Assembly: GCA_022828595.1 (NCBI GenBank)
Contig: JAKGHH010000003.1
Span: 101,641,583 to 101,705,582 of the forward strand
Length of the DNA stretch: 64,000 bases
Source: Nelumbo lutea
Taxonomy: Eukaryota > Streptophyta > Magnoliopsida > Proteales > Nelumbonaceae
Reading direction: 5' to 3'
Below, piece by piece: positions 1-10,820 of the stretch. The notes below the pieces were generated by a model. The model was not told where the DNA came from, made no database searches, and saw only the letters and a list, made by a program, of their open reading frames with translations. The translations under genes and the position numbers were made by a program. How positions within the stretch are numbered: the first letter of the stretch is position 1; each line of letters starts with the position of its first letter.

Positions 1-1762
1 GCGAGAGAGAGAGATGACATGATCAACTCGCTTCACGTGAGAAAGCGGAAAGGGAGGACCGTATGAATGAGCCGACGAGGGAATTAGGTTCCGTTGGCTT
101 TCTTCTCGTTCACACAGGTCTCTCTGGGCCTTGCCAAATTACTAAAATATCCTCCTGTGTCAGGTTAATTATCAAAATACTTTATAGTAGGTGAGCATGT
201 GATTCTAATGTGACTCACTCCGGACTCTGGAGTCTGGAGTGTGGACTGTGGACCTACCTCCTTTATTCACACGTGGGATTCTGACCCATCAATCCATCAT
301 TGCCTTTATTTCTGAATGGGCTGTGGACCAGTGGCCCGATAACCCGACTGACCCAACACTTAAGTGGATCGGTTCCAGCGTTTGATGATTGGACCGGTTC
401 TGGTTCTAGTATCAGTGGATCGGTTCCAATTTTTGACAATGGACTCATTTCAGTAGGTCTCTTCTATCTGTCTCCCACCGTCTCTCTCTCCATACTCCAT
501 GACCAAATCATCTTCTGCAGTTGAAGCCTCTACCCATCTAGTTCGTTTTTTCTCTCTCACCATCTTCTCATTTCACCATACTCGAAGGCTCTCAATCTCA
601 TACCAGATGCCTTCAATCCAACAATTTTTTTTTGTTCTAATACCTTCATTCAAAATCAAACTATAAGTAGGGGTGTCAATGATATTCATAGAAATGACAA
701 TTTCACCTGTTCCCATGGGACCCCACCCTGCCCTTCCCCGATTGGGGTGGGTTCAGGGAAAATCCAAAACTTTGGGGTTGGGGATGGGGTGGGACGGTAT
801 TTGTTCATCCCACTTCAATTATATATATATATTTTGCCCCTCTTACCTATGTTTCTTATCTTTTAGCCCCTCCCAATAAAAAATCTTAGCTCCGCCCCTG
901 TTTCTTATCAAACATATCTTTAGCCATAATGGATGCAAAAATGAATTTCAATAAAGTATATATTTTTTTTAATCAAAAATCCACTTGAATGCAATTTTAC
1001 TTTTTTTCATTGATATATTTTTACATCTTATTATCAATGTAAATATGTATTGATTTGTCATTTGTCAATCAGTACATAAATATAATGTTGCCAAATACAG
1101 GCAAAAGTAAACGACAATACAAATTCATCGTGAATCAGGATTTACACTCCATTTACATCGTTTTCAAAGGCAGCCTACAATAATGCTCAATTTTTGCTAT
1201 AACTTTTCTTGTTGAAAATTTGACCTAATGTTCTGTGATGTGAAAGCTATTGTTGCTTACCTGTTTATGGTAATGTGAATACTATATTTTTCAATAAAAC
1301 TCAATTTTTACCATAATTTTTCTTCTTAAAAATTTGCTATAATATTACGTAATATTAATGCTTATACTATAATGTTCAACACTAGCGTAATATTTTGAGC
1401 AGGTTGATTATGATCCGATCCATTTGACTAGATTCAATTGTTCTAATTATCGATTAATTTGATTTTGGGTCGAGGATGAGATCTTTTTCCTAAATTGGAC
1501 CGGATCGAACAGTCAGATCGAAAAAATCCAGACCGGTCACCAGTTCCATTTTTTTCCAAAACCATTTTTTTTCTTAAAACTGTTAATTTTGGTCAATAAA
1601 CCGCTGAATCGGCCAATTAACCGTTTGGATGGTTTTGACCGTTTTTTATTTTTTTATTAGAACGGGCTGACTATTCAGATCAAACCATTTGACCCGATAA
1701 CTGGACCCCTGATCGGTTTGATTTTAAAAAACATGGTGTAGGTAGACATAGACAGAGTTTGT
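1..1762. other. Intergenic DNA without a recognisable gene
   Basis: No convincing gene. The short open frames here are low-complexity or lie in repeats. A degenerate block of the 'gggtgtcaatg' type is present at about 669-830. The part from about 1380 to 1735 belongs to the interspersed repeat family with TTTTAAAACCGG-like ends described at 55853-56137. Confidence 0.6.
1380..1735. repeat. Copy of the ~290-bp CCGGTTTTAAAAC-type interspersed repeat
   Basis: Shares the internal phrases 'gtcaataaaccgctgaatcgg', 'ggttttgaccgttttttattttttt' and 'gaacgggctga' with copies at 33593-33890 and 55853-56137. It ends in the family's 'ttttaaaaaacatgg' edge. Both edges are degenerate, so the limits are approximate. 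Confidence 0.6.
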
Positions 1763-1770
1763 ATGGGCAG

Positions 1771-2241
1771 TAGACCCGTTCATGGGTCGGGTGGCTCGAC
1801 GGGCTCCCGTAGGCTTAAATTCGGGCCAAAAAGCCCAACCCATAATAAATTCGAGTCAGGCTCGGGTTTTGTCAAAATAGCCTGGCCCGAGCCTAGCCCG
1901 GCCCCGACCTAATATTAAACTTAAAATTAGTTATGTGATTATGTCCATTTGAATAATTTTTTTTTTATTTAAGAATGTAAAATTGTGTTTTAAAATATAA
2001 AAGAAAGGGGAAAATACCATCTTGTAGGCCCATTGTTCATTTAAATAGAAAAAAAAATAATACTATCTGAATTTTTAATTCTAATTTGAATAGGGAAAAA
2101 TGTTTTTTTTTTTCAATTAAGTCAGGCTTCAGGCTCGGGCTTGAGTTTTGGGCTTTTTACCAAGGCTGGGCTCGGGCTCGGGCCTAGTATATTTTCATTT
2201 GTAACAAGTAAAAGCCCGACCCGGCCCATGAACAGGCCCAA
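1771..2241. mobile_element. hAT-type MITE with exact 8-bp target duplication
   Basis: Element of 471 bp with imperfect terminal inverted repeats: the left end reads TAGACCCGTTCATGGGTCGG, and the reverse complement of the right end starts TGGGCCTGTTCATGGGCCGG. It is flanked by the exact 8-bp direct repeat ATGGGCAG at 1763-1770 and 2242-2249. An 8-bp duplication is the mark of the hAT superfamily. The GC-rich ends fold back on each other and the AT-rich middle has no transposase frame, so the copy is non-autonomous. Confidence 0.82.
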
Positions 2242-2779
2242 ATGGGCAGGAGATCCGGAATCCTTTATTTCAAAGTCAACCTCGACCCAACCCGTTGGCA
2301 TTCTTCTGCCCGAGTGACGAGTCATCAATCCACATCGTTCAATTACTCTCTCCAAGAGACCCGGTTGATTCGTCTTTACTTCTCACACCAGTCACTACCT
2401 TTATGGCTTTATCGTTATCATGTCATGGCTGTCAGCTTTTCGGATGATTCTTTTTCTTTTTACGTACTCCGTTTGTTTATTTCATTTGCTCTTGATGCGA
2501 CGAAATACACCCACTTTTTTATTGGACCGTGGCCCACCTTAATGCCGCTATAGCGATGTTGGGGCCCACTTTTAAGCCAAGGATGAGCTGATGCGGGGCC
2601 CACGTCCCCCAATCACAACAACCTCTGCCTCTCTCATCCAAACAATGCATAGTCCGAGGAATACCTGCTTTCCCTTTTCACCTGGTTTTGAATTTTGATA
2701 CATGAGATGGTTGAGATGGTCTTTGTTTAATTGATTTTTGGAGTAGACCTGCTGTGAAACACCCACAAGACCCTTGTGA

Positions 2780-3309
2780 CCAAGGAAACATTAGTAGGGG
2801 TGAGCAAGAAAAATCAAATTGAATTGATGAAATCGGACCAAAAATTTTAGTTAATCGAATTGGTCATTTTGGTTTCAATTAATCAATATAGAAAACCAAC
2901 AGTGTTTGAATCGATCAGTATACATATATATATATCTATTAGTAAAGCACATGGAAATTCTAGATTATAATAGTGATAGTAATAGAAAGTTTTCTATAAA
3001 CTTTATGTATTTTTTATTTTTTATATTTATAATTTTTTGTTTTTTATTATTAATTGGATGTGGATTGAAAATCAAATTTTGATTATATAAACACCTCATC
3101 CAAATATGTGAGAATCGGATCGAGTTGTGAAGTTTAAAATATCATTGATATGCCTATTTGCTTGGTTAGATTCTTCTTTATGTAATATTTCATCTTTTTT
3201 GTTTATGTTTTTTTGTTCATTTATAAAAAAATGAAAGATTTAAATAAAGAGTATTGAATGGGGTGAAAAGTAATATTTCAATTTACAATTTAAAACTCAT
3301 GATTGAATA
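2780..3309. repeat. AT-rich repeat, interrupted by the LTR element at 3315
   Basis: Sequence from about 2900 to 3310 is a diverged copy of 6130-6540. Both share 'ataaacacctcatccaaat', 'gttcatttat' and a 'gatttaaataaag' segment. The Ty3/gypsy element at 3315-5479 sits inside it, and the match resumes at 5485 with 'actatattcataaatgag'. No gene is seen. Confidence 0.65.
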
Positions 3310-3314
3310 GGGAC

Positions 3315-3849
3315 TGTTATGGACACACCGCCCGGCAGCGCACTGCGGCATAGTCATAGGCAGCAACACACACAGCGGGCCGCACAGTAGCACACACCGC
3401 CCAGCAGTGTGCAGCACGCACCGCATGGAAGCAGCACTAGACAGCAGCAGCACTACGAGACGCGCGCACCACCCAGCAACAGTAGTAGGGCAGGGCCCAC
3501 ATGACAACTCATCAGGGTGGGTCCATACTTATCTTACCACATCATCTTTGCTCACCAACTTGCCGCCAGCTACACCATTCCTTATCCCTTATCCCTTATC
3601 CTTATCTTATCTTATTTTATCTTAAGTAAGAGTTGTGTTACCATTAGGAGTAGGTAATTAGGAGTTTGAGTTTGAGTTTGAGTTGGATTACCCTAGCCTA
3701 GCCGAATCCAACAAGGAATTTCTTATGTAATCTCCTATTTAAGGAGTTACGATTTGAAGTAAAGACATTCAGTTTTCCAGTCAAGAGAAGAGTGAGGAGA
3801 GTTCGGGTGGTCTCTTGGACAAATCACCCATTCGGTTTTCCACAATAGG
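3315..3849 (+). repeat. Truncated 5' LTR
   Basis: About 535 bp that match the first ~615 bp of the 3' LTR, from TGTTATGGACACACCG to 'ttccacaatagg'. The last ~90 bp found in the 3' LTR (5390-5479) are absent and the sequence jumps straight into gag. Most of the length difference lies in the GC-rich minisatellite, which has fewer units here than in the 3' LTR. A promoter-like 'ctcctatttaagg' lies near 3731. Confidence 0.85.
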
Positions 3850-4714
3850 GTCTGTCCACCCGAATAGCGGCAACGGTGACCCACTGGGATGGTTGTACTG
3901 CTGTGAGAAATTCTTCCGTAATCAGTGCACGGAGGAGAAGGACAACGTCAGCCTGGCCGCGTTCCACCTGACCGAAGAAGCGCAGCTCTGGTTCTACTGA
4001 GTGGAGCAGGAGGAACCAAGTCTTAGTTGGGGGCAGTTCAAGTCGTACTGCCTTCTTCAGTTCGGACCCCATTAACAAGCAACCCTTGGGGGAACTCATT
4101 AACCTCAAGCAGATCGGTACTATAGTAGAGTATCAGCGGCAGTTACAGACCCTTCTCGCCAGGGCCTCTTCAGTACGCCCAAACCAACAGGTGGATATGT
4201 TCACAGCTGGTCTAGCCGAACCCTGAGAGTAGATGTAGAGATGCAGAGCCTGCCTAACCTGGTCACGACAATGAATTTAGCCCGAGCCTTCGAGCGCAAA
4301 TTGCAGATTAGCCGATGGCCGTCTAGCATGGGATGCCCAATAGTGGCTTGGACAAACCCAAAGCCTACTGGAGGAGGGCCTTCGTTGGCAGCCAACAGGG
4401 AACCACTCAGAATGGCTCCATATCCAACATCCAGCCTAGAACGAAAGCCAGAGATGAGCACCAATTCCATATCAGCATCCAGTGTGGGGAGCAGCATCGG
4501 TACACCCCCTATTAAGCACTTGTCCAGGGCTGAGATGGTAGAACGCAGGGCGAGGGGGCAATGTTTTAATTGCGATGAACTCTACTCTGCAGGGCACAAG
4601 TGCAAGAGACTTTTCTACCTCCTGGTGAAACAAGAGGAAGATGAGGATGAACCCCCTCCATGGGAACCCGATCCAGGCGGGCAAAGCCATTCCACCTATC
4701 CAGGATTCCTTTGA
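3850..4714 (+). pseudogene. Ty3/gypsy gag remnant
   Basis: Conceptual translation gives the retrotransposon gag capsid region in pieces: a 'DPLGWLY..CEKFFRNQ' segment and 'AFHLTEEAQLWFY', followed after a stop by a further capsid part and 'LARAFERKLQIS'. A zinc knuckle 'CFNC...GHKC' lies near 4561-4605. At least two in-frame stops (TGA at 3998, TAA near 4074) and two frameshifts (near 4090 and 4224) break it. The longest clean frame is 4241-4714. The start of gag is deleted. After 'STYPGFL' the reading frame ends and only the pol tail 'FDTQFKLEDN' is recognisable, in another frame before the 3' LTR. Confidence 0.82.
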
Positions 4715-4760
4715 CGGTGTTTTCGACACCCAATTCAAACTTGAGGACAATCTCGTAGTC

Positions 4761-4774
4761 TAGGAGGGGTGTGA
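4761..4774 (+). other. Polypurine tract of the Ty3/gypsy element
   Basis: The purine-rich 'taggaggggtgtga' abuts the TG of the 3' LTR at 4775, where plus-strand DNA synthesis is primed in LTR elements. Confidence 0.75.
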
Positions 4775-5479
4775 TGTTATGGACACACCGCCTGGCAGCG
4801 CACTGCGGCATAGTCATAGGTAGCAGCACACACAGCAGCACGCACCGCACGACAGCGCACTGCACGCACCGCCTGGCAGAGCGCAGCACGCACCGCCCGG
4901 CAGCATGCAGCACGCACCTCCCGACAGCGCGCAGCATGCACCGCCTGGCAGAGCGCAGCACGCACCGCACGGCAGCAGCACGAACCTCACGGCAGCCGCA
5001 CCGCAAGACGCGCGCACTGCCTGACAACAACAGTAGGGCGGGGCCCACATGACAACTCATCAGGGTGGGTCCACACTTATCTTACCACATCAGCTCTATT
5101 CACCAACTTGTCGCCAGTTTCACCATCCCTTATCCCTTATCCCTTATCTTATCTTATCCTATCTTATCTTAAGTAAGAGTTGTGTTACTATTAGGAGTAG
5201 GTAATTAGGAGTTTGAGTTTGAGTTGGATTTCCCTAGCCTAGCCGAATCCAATAAGGAATTCCCTTTTGTAATCTCCTATTTAAGGAGCTACGAATTGAA
5301 GTAAAGGATTCAATTTTCCAGTCAAGAAAAGAGTAAGGAGAGTTCGGGTGGTCTCTTGGACAAATCACCCATTCGTTTTCCACAATAGGTTCTACATGCA
5401 AGGGAAGGCACAAGAGGAAAGCAGGGCTTTCTCCCCATGGACCAATCCGTGACGAGATCCTACGCGCGGGCCCATAACA
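4775..5479 (+). repeat. Complete 3' LTR (705 bp) with GC-rich minisatellite
   Basis: Bounded by TGTTAT and ATAACA and followed by the GGGAC target duplication. Positions ~4785-5020 consist of degenerate ~30-bp units built on 'gcagcacgcaccgcc.ggca', about seven or eight units compared with three or four in the 5' LTR. The GC-rich array creates long spurious open frames on both strands. The downstream part carries 'cttatcccttatcccttat' pyrimidine repeats and 'ctcctatttaagg' (TATA-like). Confidence 0.87.
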
Positions 5480-5484
5480 GGGAC

Positions 5485-6540
5485 TATATTCATAAATGAG
5501 TATTTTAGTCAAAAGAAAGTTCCACAAATTCATATTTTTAATAATGGTGTAAATGTAGAATTATAGATGTGTTCAATTTTTTCTATAACTATTTTTGCAT
5601 TTTTGTATGTAAAAATAATTCTAATATGTCACACTTATATTTTGTTTAATATGATAAATATATGATATTATACATGTGTCTAAATGTATAAAAATAATTC
5701 TAATATGTCACACTTACCTAACTATGACTTTGTAGGTTGATCAATTTGATTTGGATAGTTGAATTGCTTAGGCACCACTTGAATTAAAAATATATTTTTT
5801 AGTCAATTTTAAAACATATGGGCTTATATTGTTAAAAATATTGACACAAATCTAATTTAATAAGAGAAAATGGGAGTTAATAATTTAAGTATAATATTTA
5901 ATGAGAGGGGATTAAATGAGATGGGAAGTAATAATTGAAGTTACATTTTCAACCTTGCCATTAGAAATGGACTAAATACACAATTATGAGCATTTTAGTA
6001 GCCATTAAAGCTAGCATTAAAGCTGTAATAAAATGACTTTTATACTTTTTTCTCAAACAAATAAGTAGAGGGTAATTTTAGTCCAAAAAAATTTTCACAT
6101 TGCATTCACACTTTTATATATAGTATGGATCAGTTGTATTGTCATAATAATTATAGTAACTATGCATGTGGTAGTTCTAGACAATAATAATTATAGTAAT
6201 AACGTATTCAAAATTTTCTATAAACTATATGTATTTTTTATTACTAATCATATGCAAATTGCAAAATCCAAATCCAATTACATAAACACCTCATCCAAAT
6301 ATATGATAATTAGATCGAATTATGATGTTTTAAGTATCATTGATAGGTCTACCCGCTTGGCTAGACTCTTCTTTTTGTATTGTTGTATCTTTTTAATGTA
6401 TTTTTTTCTTTTGTTCATTTATCAAAAAAATGTAAGATTTAAATAAAGGAAATTGAATGAGGTGAAAAATAATAGTTCAATTTACAATTTAAACATTACA
6501 ATTAAATATGGACTAAATTAAAAAAATGAGTATTTTAATC
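5485..6540. repeat. AT-rich intergenic repeat, related to 7500-8400
   Basis: No gene. The segment 5560-6125 matches 7520-8395 with shared phrases 'gtgtaaat.tagaattatag', 'aatgagaggggattaaatgag' and 'cattcacacttttatata'. Its right part (6130-6540) matches 2900-3310. The region is therefore a mosaic of old dispersed repeats. Confidence 0.6.
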
Positions 6541-6735
6541 ACTGTTTTAAAAATCGAACTAGACCATACGATCGAACCGTTTATCTTGGGAACCAGTTAG
6601 GTCATCAATTCCATTGGCCATGAACCGCTACTTTACAAAAAACTGTTGAAATGGTCAGAGAATTATTGACCTAGACGTTTTAACTGTTAAAATGTTTCCA
6701 CTCGGTTAATAGATCTCGGGTTACTTTAAAACTTC
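6540..6735. repeat. Partial copy of the CCGGTTTTAAAAC-type repeat
   Basis: 'gttttaaaaatcgaactagacc' followed by 'gaaccgtttatcttgggaacc', 'aatggtcagagaattattgacc' and the ending 'ttactttaaaacttc' place it in the same family as 55853-56137. Only part of the unit is recognisable. Confidence 0.5.
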
Positions 6736-7190
6736 TAAATTATTTATTTATTTTAATATAGAAATTATAAAAAAAATTGAAAAAAGAAACTTTCATATCT
6801 CATAATCTTGTTCAGTTATTCCCAATGGTCAAAATTAGTAAGGGTTTTTAGTTTTTCCATTTTGATTTTGAGTATTCTAATTTATATAATTTCTTTTAAG
6901 TTGTAATAGTAAAACAATTGCAACTCTAATGAAGAAATCGAAAAATGGGTGCAAGAAATGAAGGATTAAACATCGATCTCATATGAGAAATCTGAGATAT
7001 ACTAATGAAGCAAATGATCTAGGATTTGTGATCTAAGAAGAGGTCAAATGGTGTTGTAGAGGTGGTGATGATAAACATGGAGATAGCCACTAGTGGCGGT
7101 TCCTTTTTCTTCTTCTTCTTCTTAGGGCAAACAGTTCTGCAACAATGAATGATGAACATGGTGACAACCACCTCCGGTGGCGCTTCCTGC

Positions 7191-7310
7191 TCTTCTTCTT
7201 CTTCTTCTTATTATTATTATTATTATTATTCTTATTATTGTTATTATTGTTATTATTGTTATTATTGTTATTCTTCTTCTTCTTATTATTATTATTATTA
7301 TTATTTTTTT
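7191..7310 (+). repeat. TTC/TTA/TTG trinucleotide microsatellite
   Basis: About 120 bp of compound trinucleotide repeat: (TTC)n, (TTA)n, (TTG TTA)n, (TTC)n, (TTA)n. It produces open frames of poly-Leu/Ile on the forward strand that should not be read as genes. A shorter (TTC)n lies at about 7107-7125. Confidence 0.9.
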
Positions 7311-7319
7311 CTCACTTCT

Positions 7320-8700
7320 TAGCTTTAATCATCTATCTCCTTCTCAAAGTCTCACACTCCCCTCTCCTAATAATGTATATATGGTGGAGTTTAACCTAAT
7401 TCTTATCTAACAATCAAAATAAAAAGTTACATTATATTTACATCTTGCTAGTTTGTCCCACTCAAATTGGGTGATTGAATCGTTGATACGAAAACTGAGA
7501 GCAAAGTGTTACACTAGTAGTGTAAATATAGAATTATAGATGCATTCAATTTTTTCTCTTTTTTTTGTATTTTTGTGTGTAAAAATAATTTTGATATGCC
7601 ACACTTACATTTTGTTTAACACGACGGATATATGATATTATACATGTGCATAAATGTTTGTTTTTTTGCAAAATTTATGTATTTTTATATTTTATTAATT
7701 ATTTATGACATGAAATGTTAACACATTTAACCCAAAAGTTAAACTATTTATTATTATTTTTTATATTTTATTTTTGATTAGTTGTAAACTATGTATTTCA
7801 TTTTCATTGTCGATAAAAATAATTATTGTTTATTACACTTATTTTTTCAAATTTGGTTAATAAAAATATCATAAAGATGTCTAATTTTTCTATATATTTT
7901 TTTGTAATTTCCTATATTTATTTATATTTTAAAATTTTAATTACCTAACTTTGACTTCATAGGTTGATCAATTTGATTCGGATGGTTGAATTGCTTAGCC
8001 ACCACTTGAATAAAAAATGATTTTGTTTTTGAGTCGGTTTTAAAATATGTAGGTTTATATTGTTAAAAATATTGACATAGATCTAATTAGTAGCATTTAT
8101 TAGTGAAAAATAACTTAAATTATACGATTTAATAAGAGAAAAAAGGGATTTAATACCTTAAATATAAGACTTAATGAGAGGGGATTAAATGAGGTGTAAA
8201 GTAATAATTGAATGACATTTTCAGCCCTTACAATTAAAGATGGATTAAATACACAAATATAGACATTTTAGTAGCCATTAAAGTTGGAATTAAAGTTATA
8301 ATAAAATGACTTTTATACCATTTCTCAAACAAAGAAATAGAGGGCAATTTTAGTCCAAAAAAGTGTCATATTGCATTCACACTTTTATATATACTATATA
8401 TTATATTTTCTATGTATTATAATTTAATAAGTATGCATTATATATAAATATATATTTATAATATATAACATATTATTTATTATTTAAAATGTAATATTAT
8501 ATATAATTTCTATTTTTATTATATTTATATATATTTTTATAATATATTATAAATATAAAAAACCAAAAAAAAAATGATGAATTGAATCAATAGTTAATCA
8601 AAGCGGTTAACCGGTTAACCAATCGGCTTCGATTCGGTTTCAGTTATTGATTTTCCAAAAACTAGTAATATCGGTTTGGTTAGCTTCACCCCTATTTATG
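7320..8700. repeat. AT-rich intergenic repeat copy
   Basis: No gene. About 7500-8400 is the second copy of the repeat at 5560-6125. It runs into an (AT)-rich tract at 8385-8560 and an 'ttaaccggttaacc' palindromic patch near 8606-8622. Confidence 0.6.
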
Positions 8701-8861
8701 ATGGGTTTAGGGAGTACAATATTGTCAAATATGATCTATATCAGATTAATGAGATAAATAGTTCTTCACCTTTTAGTGGTGTGTTTGGCCACACATTTAA
8801 TGATCTAATTGATTCATTTATATGATTTTAATTTTCAGATAAAAATTAAATGGGTATTTGT

Positions 8862-9075
8862 CTAGGCTTTTAAAACGAATTTGGATTAGCTGAACACAAT
8901 GACTATTCGGATGGCTGTGGAACCAATGATGAAGTTCTACGCCATTAATAAATTCATGGCTCCACTGTAAAAGGTGCAGGCCCCATGTATTTTATTAGTG
9001 GCATGAAAATTCATCATTGGTTTCACAACTTGCTGAACAGTCATTGCGTTCAACCAAACCTTGCTCTTTTAAAAC
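8862..9075. mobile_element. Foldback MITE with ~90-bp arms
   Basis: The left arm (about 8865-8960: 'ctgaacacaatgactattcgg', 'ggaaccaatgatgaagttct') is the inverted copy of the right arm (about 8985-9070: 'atgaaaattcatcattggttt', 'acagtcattgcgttcaacc'). The two arms are separated by only ~25 bp, so a single strand would form a long hairpin. No coding frame. Target duplication not resolved. Confidence 0.7.
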
Positions 9076-10450
9076 TTTTTTCAATTACAAAAGTGCCCCT
9101 CAATAGTCAATAACTCAATACCCATATTCACCCACCGCTGCCTTTAACAACTCTAATCAAGACAGTTTGATCAGATTTCATACATATAGACTGTTCAAAC
9201 AAAAAAATAAGCTCTTGTCTAATTAGACCTTAATTGAATTAGATTTCAAACTTCCAAATGATACCCTAATTAGTTTGGTTTCTTGTAATTTCTTTTCTAT
9301 AATCACCCATTGATGTTTGCTCACTCGATTTTATTTGTATGAACAGAAAAAATGCCTTGATGAGAATATTGTCATCAATGTCATATGTGCTATGCCTAAT
9401 TTTACCCTATTAACATGAATCTTATTACTCTCTTTCATGCATTCCATATCTATTAGAAAGTAAGCTATCACATTACTTCATTTTTTTAACCCAAGTTCTT
9501 TTTGGTCTCTCTCTCTTGGAACCTTTAATTTGTACTTCATTGTCATCACCTCATGTTTCTCCACTTAAATTCTTTTTATAAACATATTATTCTAGACTGT
9601 CCAGCATTCCATCAAGCATACTATAGTTAGACAGTTTTAATGCCAAGAATAGCTTCCCATGTGCTGCTTTAAAGAGCACTAAATTTTGTCAAAGAATTCA
9701 TCAGAAGGATCAAGATCCACCATTAAAATGGCTGAAAAGGCCGAACTGAAAGACTTATTGTTTTATGTTATAGTGAATACGTTATTAAGGAGGTTGAGAG
9801 ACCCATAATTGCTAAAACTGAAATTTAAAACAAAGCAATAAGTTATTAAGTTCAGCCATTATCAAATGGCCCCTATGTGTCCAATGTACTAAAGCCCAAG
9901 AGATTCTCTTTCTAGATAATATATTCCTAGATAAATGAACACATAAGAATTGAGAAGCAATTATTTGCTTAATAAATTTGAATATTACTTTGAAAACTCT
10001 AAAAGCCTGAATGATTGTGGGTTTGGAACCTAAATCCCAAATACCTTAATTAAGGACATAAGATCATCATGAAATTAAATTCTGAAAATTCAAGAATAAG
10101 AAAAAAAAAGTAAAACACAAATTCTGATAAGGTAGTCAGAGAAGGGATAATGCCATGAGAAGAAGAGTCACTCCTATACAAAGTTCAAATGCTTAAACCC
10201 ATATTCAAATAGAGGTATTGAATCCCATGAGCTGTTTGTTGGGCTAGGGGGTGGAGGTAATCAACCATGGTATAACTGTAGAGGAGCCCTACTAAACTTC
10301 TATGAAAATTCTATTACTAAGGGCTGATCATGGATTGGATATGGACATGACCTTTAAGCAACAAGTTTTTGCATTTAGGCTTTCTTTTTTGTTGCTTTGG
10401 TCCCCATAGGGGAGAGGTGCTATATGTTAGACCTGTAGTTAGTAGATTGG
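9076..10450. other. Intergenic DNA, nothing recognised
   Basis: No long or domain-bearing frame on either strand, and no RNA gene or clear repeat ends were seen. Base composition is uniformly AT-rich. Confidence 0.5.
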
Positions 10451-10456
10451 TGGGGT

Positions 10457-10820
10457 TAGGCTATTTGGTCCCCATAAGAACCTACTTTACACGGGTTGAA
10501 CCCATGTCTACTCAATGGGAGGGATGCCAACTAACCACCTAGATTACATTGTTGCGGTCCAACCGAGTTCACATCTCCGCCCCACAGCACATCCCCTCCG
10601 TGTATTGAGAATATCTCTCGATGATGACATCATCGGTTCTGGTACCATCATCTGGAGATATTCCCAATACATGGCGGGGATGTGCTGTGGGGCAGGATGT
10701 CGTAGGGTGGAGATGTGGTCTCAGTCCAACCCCTCGTCTGTACAATGGAGGGGTGCCAACTGGCCACCTAGATTACCCGATCGTCATCAGCTTGTTCTCA
10801 CAGTTAACCAAATAGCCTTT
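10457..10820. repeat. Inverted-end block containing a nested MITE
   Basis: 'aggctatttggt' at 10457 is matched in inverse by 'accaaatagcct' at 10808-10819. Inside, a ~52-bp direct repeat (10497-10548 and 10725-10776, both ending 'ccacctagattac') flanks the Mutator-type MITE at 10565-10722. This suggests an older element that received the MITE. The open frame at 10515-10832 simply runs through these repeats. Confidence 0.5.
10565..10722. mobile_element. Mutator-type MITE, copy 1 (158 bp)
   Basis: The ends GAGTTCACATCTCCGCCC and (reverse complement) GAGACCACATCTCCACCC fold back on each other over most of the element, around a 'gatgatgacatcatcgg' centre. The flanks are 9-bp direct repeats GGTCCAACC (10556-10564) and AGTCCAACC (10723-10731), one mismatch. 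A 9-bp target duplication is typical of Mutator-like elements. A second copy of the family is at 45681-45872. Confidence 0.8.

Larger units (their letters stand above)
3315..5479 (+). mobile_element. Internally deleted Ty3/gypsy LTR retrotransposon
   Basis: The element starts TGTTATGG and ends CCATAACA-like (GCCCATAACA). It is flanked by the exact 5-bp target duplication GGGAC at 3310-3314 and 5480-5484, so both outer ends are original. Inside are a truncated 5' LTR (3315-3849), a broken gag (3850-4714), the last codons of pol before the polypurine tract (about 4715-4774) and a full 3' LTR (4775-5479). The 5' LTR tail, primer binding site, gag start and almost all of pol are missing. The gag relatives I recognise are plant chromovirus-type Ty3/gypsy elements; that lineage call is tentative. 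Confidence 0.88.

Noticed and set aside
4566..5060. Cys/Arg-rich 164-codon reverse frame and shorter forward and reverse companions
   Set aside because: Produced by the GC-rich minisatellite of the LTR; no stop codons simply because the repeat lacks them. All frames look equally 'open'.
7145..7410. Two overlapping forward frames of 77-84 codons rich in Leu, Ile and Phe
   Set aside because: They are reading frames through the TTC/TTA/TTG microsatellite and have no other coding sign.
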